From: Pseudobdellovibrionaceae bacterium | GTDB taxonomy: Bacteria; Bdellovibrionota; Bdellovibrionia; Bdellovibrionales; JAMPXM01 | Direction of reading: 5' to 3' | Length of the DNA: 9,116 bases | Assembly: GCA_016791465.1 (NCBI GenBank) | Contig: JAEUWE010000512.1 | Location: forward strand, 1-9,116 | Made by a program: the position numbers and the translations under genes | Shown: one piece after another, positions 6,326 to 9,116 of the stretch | How positions within the stretch are numbered: the stretch's first letter is position 1 | How the letters are laid out: each line of letters starts with the position of its first letter | The notes under the pieces: model-generated | The model's input: only the letters and a program-made list of their open reading frames with translations | What the model was told of the DNA's origin: nothing | The model's database searches: none

Positions 6326-9116
6326 GGCGTCGAGCAGACGGCGGCGTCGTCTTGAGCGGCGACCGGCGTTTGAACACCAGCATTCGCAGCGGTTCCGCCG
6401 GCGACTCCGCCGACTGATGTGATAAGGCCGGCGTTGAAGCCAGGTGAACTTGCGGCGCAGTAGCGAACCTCGACGGTGCCGGCACCGCCTCCTCCGCCTG
6501 GGAATGTCGCGTGTGTGCCTCCTGATCCACCATCAGAGCTCATGTAGACTGTCGTGTTGGTGATGCTTTTTGCGAAGACGCCGACGCTGCCGCCGCCACC
6601 TCCACCAGATGCGCCAGTGGCCGCAGTTCCGACGGATCCATTGGCTTTGATGTAGAGTGTGCCGGTACCGCTGATCTCGCGCGCCCAGAGGAGAATCAAT
6701 CCTCCGCCGTTACCTCCATTGACGCCAACGCCGCCTCCGCCACCACCACCGATGATGGCCTTGCCTGAACTCATCGCCAGGCAGGGGAGTTCTGTGCGAA
6801 GCGGCGTTTCGTCTTGCATGCTGAGGTTGACCGAGCCGTTGCCGAGTTGTCCGTAAGTGTTATTGCCCCAACACTGCCATCGGCCACTCGCGGTTTTCCC
6901 ACAAGTTGAAACAAAGCCTGTGCTGACGGATGTATAGCCTGTGCCGGAATGAACAACTGTTGGTGCGAGGCGATTGGTGCCGCTGGAGTCGACTTGGTGA
7001 GCCGCATTTTTTCCCCAGCAGCGAAGCGCGCCATCGGTTCCGATGCCGCAGCTGTAGCCATCGCCAATGGAGACTTTACTGTATGTGACCGCACCGTTGA
7101 CGGGTGTCGGTGTTCCATCGGAGGTCATATTGCCGCGACCGAGTTGGCCATAGAGATTGTCGCCCCAGCATTTCGCGACGCCGGCGGTGGTGAGACCGCA
7201 GACATGAGTGAGAACGCTGATCTGTTGATAGCTGACACCGGAGTCGACAATGTATGGAGTGGTTTGTACCGTGGCTCCGCCGAGTGCAAGGTAGAAGCTT
7301 GTGTTCTTGCCCCAGCACTTCGCGACACCAGCAGTGGTCACACCGCACGTGCGTTGGTCGCCGACGGATATGTCTGTGTAGTTCGTTCCGCCGTCGACGA
7401 TGACGGGTGAGGTGCGGTTGGTCATTGTTCCGTCGCCGACCTGACCGTTATTATTGAAGCCCCAGCATTTGAGTTGTCCCGCTGTTGTCAGGCCGCAGGT
7501 GGTATACTTTCCTGTGGAGACTTTGACGTAGGTGTTCGCGCCGTCAATCATGACTGGCGACATTCGTGTGGTCGTTGTGCCATCGCCAAGTTGACCATTG
7601 ATGTTGTAGCCCCAGCAAAAGAGCTTGTTGGTTGAATCGATTGCGCAAGTATGATCATAGCCGGCGGATACGGTTTGATAGAGAGTTCCGTTGGTGTTTC
7701 GCGGTAAAAGTCGGCGTGAGTTTTGGACGCCATCTCCGAGTAGGCCCAAAGAGGAGCTCGAGCCCCAGCAGTAGAGTCGTCCGTCGCTGCTCCGTCCGCA
7801 GGCATGGAACTGCCCCATGCTGACCGAGTCGAGATTGAAGTCGCCGCAGCTATTGGTCGCCGATCCTCCTATAGGCAACAGACTCGCACCGCTTCCGCCT
7901 TCAGCGCCACCGGCGCCCCCCGCTCCGCCGTTTGAGCTTGATGAGCCGCCACCTGAGGCATTGGCGGGATTGCTGTAGAGCATTCCGCTTCCTGTGAAGC
8001 TCGTCCCTGATGTTTGTGCGATTCCTCCAGCGAAGCCAGTGCCTACAGCTGAAATTTTGAGAGTGCCGTTGACGATGAGTCTGTCGACGCGGATCGCTTG
8101 GACTCCGCCAACACCACTTGCGAGATCATAGGCCTGCGGCTTCATTGTCCAGTCAGCGCCTGAATCAACGCTCAGTTCATCGAAATTTGAAACGCGAGTG
8201 ATTGAAACGCGGCAAAAGTCAGGACCGGGAGCTGCGGCGAGATTCACATTTTTAATCTGAGCCGGATTGCTCGCAATCGGGGTATCGAGAATCAGCCAGC
8301 CAAGCGCATTGCCGGTGGATTTTACTTTTGCTGTTCCCCAGCGGCCGATAAAGAGGTCGCCGCCACACGCGCCGTTGATCGGGTCATCGGGTGGTCCGCC
8401 ACTTGAGGCACCAGCACCAACGTGCCAGATCACTTCGTCGCCGGGTTCAAATGCCTGGGCCGAGAATGCGCCAACATCAAGGTAGCGCCCGGCATAGTCG
8501 CCAGAGGTGCTAACGCTCAGAACGCGCCTTGAACTCGAGTAAAGTTTATTGCTGGCAACACCCATCGGTGCGGGTGTGTGAGTCATGTCGACAGAGAAGC
8601 TATAGTTCTTCGTACCGGCATCGAGAGTGAGCGCGCTAACTCCTGCAAGTCTCAACTTTCCGTCGCGTCGATCTCCAAACTTTGGAATTGACGGGTTTTG
8701 GCCATCGCGTTTGATGAAGGTGCATGATGTGATCTTGCGATTGACGTCAAGGCTTGCGCTGACGGTGACGGTGCTTGGGCCGGTCGGGATATTCGCTTGC
8801 TGTGAAGCGATGACGAAGGGTTCAGAGAGATAGTCTTCGTCGGGCTTGGTGTCGACGTAGCTTTTGCAAGCAGACGAGTTTGCGGCTCTGAGGCCGATGA
8901 CGTGAATGGTGCGCGAGCCACTTGGCGTGTCGATGAGGACGTCGGAGCCGGCGGGAACGAAGCCGACATTCGGGCCAAAGCTAATCGTCTCGCTTCCGTT
9001 TGCGGTTGAGACGTTGCAGGTGTTTGCTGAAAGCTCGCCGCCGCCGATGAACACTGCAAAGCAATTGATTTCAGATCCCGTGGTTGGGTTGAGTGAGGTG
9101 TTCCACTCAGGACCTT
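6322..9116 (-). CDS. Giant Gly-rich surface-type protein with a seven-blade RCC1-like propeller, partial
   Basis: The frame stays open to the right edge, so the true start, with any signal peptide, is outside; 930 residues are visible (numbered from the codon at 9112-9114). A GTG at 9052-9054 is only an internal codon, because the upstream frame continues sensibly (GPEWNTSLNPTTGSEINCF). Residues 1-170 form a Cys-containing, Ser/Thr/Gly-rich region. Residues about 190-340 (AFEPGDEVIWH, DLFIGRWGTAKVKSTG, QAIRVDRLIVNGTLKIS) look like beta-strand repeats leading to a glycine-rich stretch (338-420). Seven RCC1-like repeats of about 50 residues follow at 431-778, each with CG-x8-CWG and, in most, GQLGDG. 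A second glycine-rich part (786-886; poly-Gly from 789, GLILLWAREI, GGGGGGSVGVFAKS) closes the protein. RCC1 propellers are binding scaffolds. The Cys pairs, low charge and Gly-rich framing suggest export to the periplasm or cell surface; the ligand is unknown. No enzymatic motif was seen. Confidence 0.85.
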   Translation of the reverse strand, partial: GPEWNTSLNPTTGSEINCFAVFIGGGELSANTCNVSTANGSETISFGPNVGFVPAGSDVLIDTPSGSRTIHVIGLRAANSSACKSYVDTKPDEDYLSEPFVIASQQANIPTGPSTVTVSASLDVNRKITSCTFIKRDGQNPSIPKFGDRRDGKLRLAGVSALTLDAGTKNYSFSVDMTHTPAPMGVASNKLYSSSRRVLSVSTSGDYAGRYLDVGAFSAQAFEPGDEVIWHVGAGASSGGPPDDPINGACGGDLFIGRWGTAKVKSTGNALGWLILDTPIASNPAQIKNVNLAAAPGPDFCRVSITRVSNFDELSVDSGADWTMKPQAYDLASGVGGVQAIRVDRLIVNGTLKISAVGTGFAGGIAQTSGTSFTGSGMLYSNPANASGGGSSSSNGGAGGAGGAEGGSGASLLPIGGSATNSCGDFNLDSVSMGQFHACGRSSDGRLYCWGSSSSLGLLGDGVQNSRRLLPRNTNGTLYQTVSAGYDHTCAIDSTNKLFCWGYNINGQLGDGTTTTRMSPVMIDGANTYVKVSTGKYTTCGLTTAGQLKCWGFNNNGQVGDGTMTNRTSPVIVDGGTNYTDISVGDQRTCGVTTAGVAKCWGKNTSFYLALGGATVQTTPYIVDSGVSYQQISVLTHVCGLTTAGVAKCWGDNLYGQLGRGNMTSDGTPTPVNGAVTYSKVSIGDGYSCGIGTDGALRCWGKNAAHQVDSSGTNRLAPTVVHSGTGYTSVSTGFVSTCGKTASGRWQCWGNNTYGQLGNGSVNLSMQDETPLRTELPCLAMSSGKAIIGGGGGGGVGVNGGNGGGLILLWAREISGTGTLYIKANGSVGTAATGASGGGGGGSVGVFAKSITNTTVYMSSDGGSGGTHATFPGGGGGAGTVEVRYCAASSPGFNAGLITSVGGVAGGTAANAGVQTPVAAQDDAAVCSTP
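6781..7824 (-). repeat. Seven RCC1-like repeats (complete beta-propeller)
   Basis: The repeats begin at about 7824, 7671, 7521, 7371, 7221, 7074 and 6927 on the minus strand, with periods of 51, 50, 50, 50, 49 and 49 residues. The consensus is (V/I)S-x-G-x4-CG-(L/V)-TTAG-x3-CWG-x-N-x2-GQLGDGT-x3-R-x-SPV-x-V-x2-G-x2-Y. Seven units equal the seven blades of the RCC1 fold. Blade 4 and blade 6 have lost GQLGDG. Cys residues lie ten apart in every blade (439/449, 490/500, 540/550, 590/600, 639/649, 689/699 and 738/748 in visible numbering). Confidence 0.88.

Noticed and set aside
7501..7510. GGTATACTTT inside the giant gene, resembling the mmpA operator half-site
   Set aside because: It encodes part of blade 3, has no second half-site and is not near a promoter; chance match.
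9052..9054. GTG as the start of the giant protein
   Set aside because: The same frame continues upstream to the window edge with protein-like sequence and no stop, so the gene is 5'-truncated by the window instead.
1..9116. CRISPR array, tRNA/rRNA genes or transposase
   Set aside because: No regularly spaced identical repeats with unique spacers, no cloverleaf and no transposase-like protein were seen on either strand.

Overview
The window looks like chromosomal DNA from a Gram-negative environmental bacterium. It carries surface-polysaccharide genes (a WbpG-type amidotransferase, a GalE-type epimerase, an acyltransferase-3 protein and a polytopic membrane protein) and a very large Cys- and Gly-rich exported-type protein with RCC1 repeats. 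Proteins of that last kind are familiar from Bdellovibrionota and neighbouring deltaproteobacterial groups. That placement is an inference from gene content; no phylogenetic marker is present.

Layout. (1) 1-563, minus: N-terminal 187 residues of an acyltransferase-3 membrane protein that runs off the left edge. (2) 564-1086: gene-free divergent spacer ending in an 18-bp perfect palindrome just upstream of the next ribosome binding site. (3) 1087-4830, plus: a tight three-gene unit of WbpG/PseA-family N-acetyl sugar amidotransferase, UDP-glucose 4-epimerase-like protein and a Wzy/GT-C-like multi-spanning membrane protein. Intergenic gaps are 20 and 1 nt, so this is probably one operon for O-antigen, capsule or exopolysaccharide synthesis. 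(4) 4935-5897, minus: a 'mobile mystery protein' A/B pair. mmpA (HTH regulator) is intact. mmpB (Fic protein) has lost an internal segment and its reading frame, although its Fic signature survives. Upstream of mmpA, three 20-bp imperfect palindromes sit at an exact 33-bp period over a good sigma70-like promoter, an arrangement expected of an autorepressed toxin-antitoxin-type operon. (5) 6164-6325, plus: a short remnant resembling the end of a HigA-like addiction-module antidote, apparently lacking its HTH. (6) 6322-9116, minus: 930 visible residues of a giant surface-type protein whose N-terminus lies outside the window. A complete seven-blade RCC1-like propeller, with a Cys pair at identical spacing in every blade, is embedded between two halves of a glycine-rich region.

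Functional reading. The left half modifies and assembles a cell-surface glycan. The middle is a small decaying mobile or addiction island. The right half encodes a probable secreted or cell-surface binding protein. The most unusual items are the 33-bp-phased operator array next to a broken Fic partner, and the disulfide-patterned propeller nested in a Gly-rich domain.
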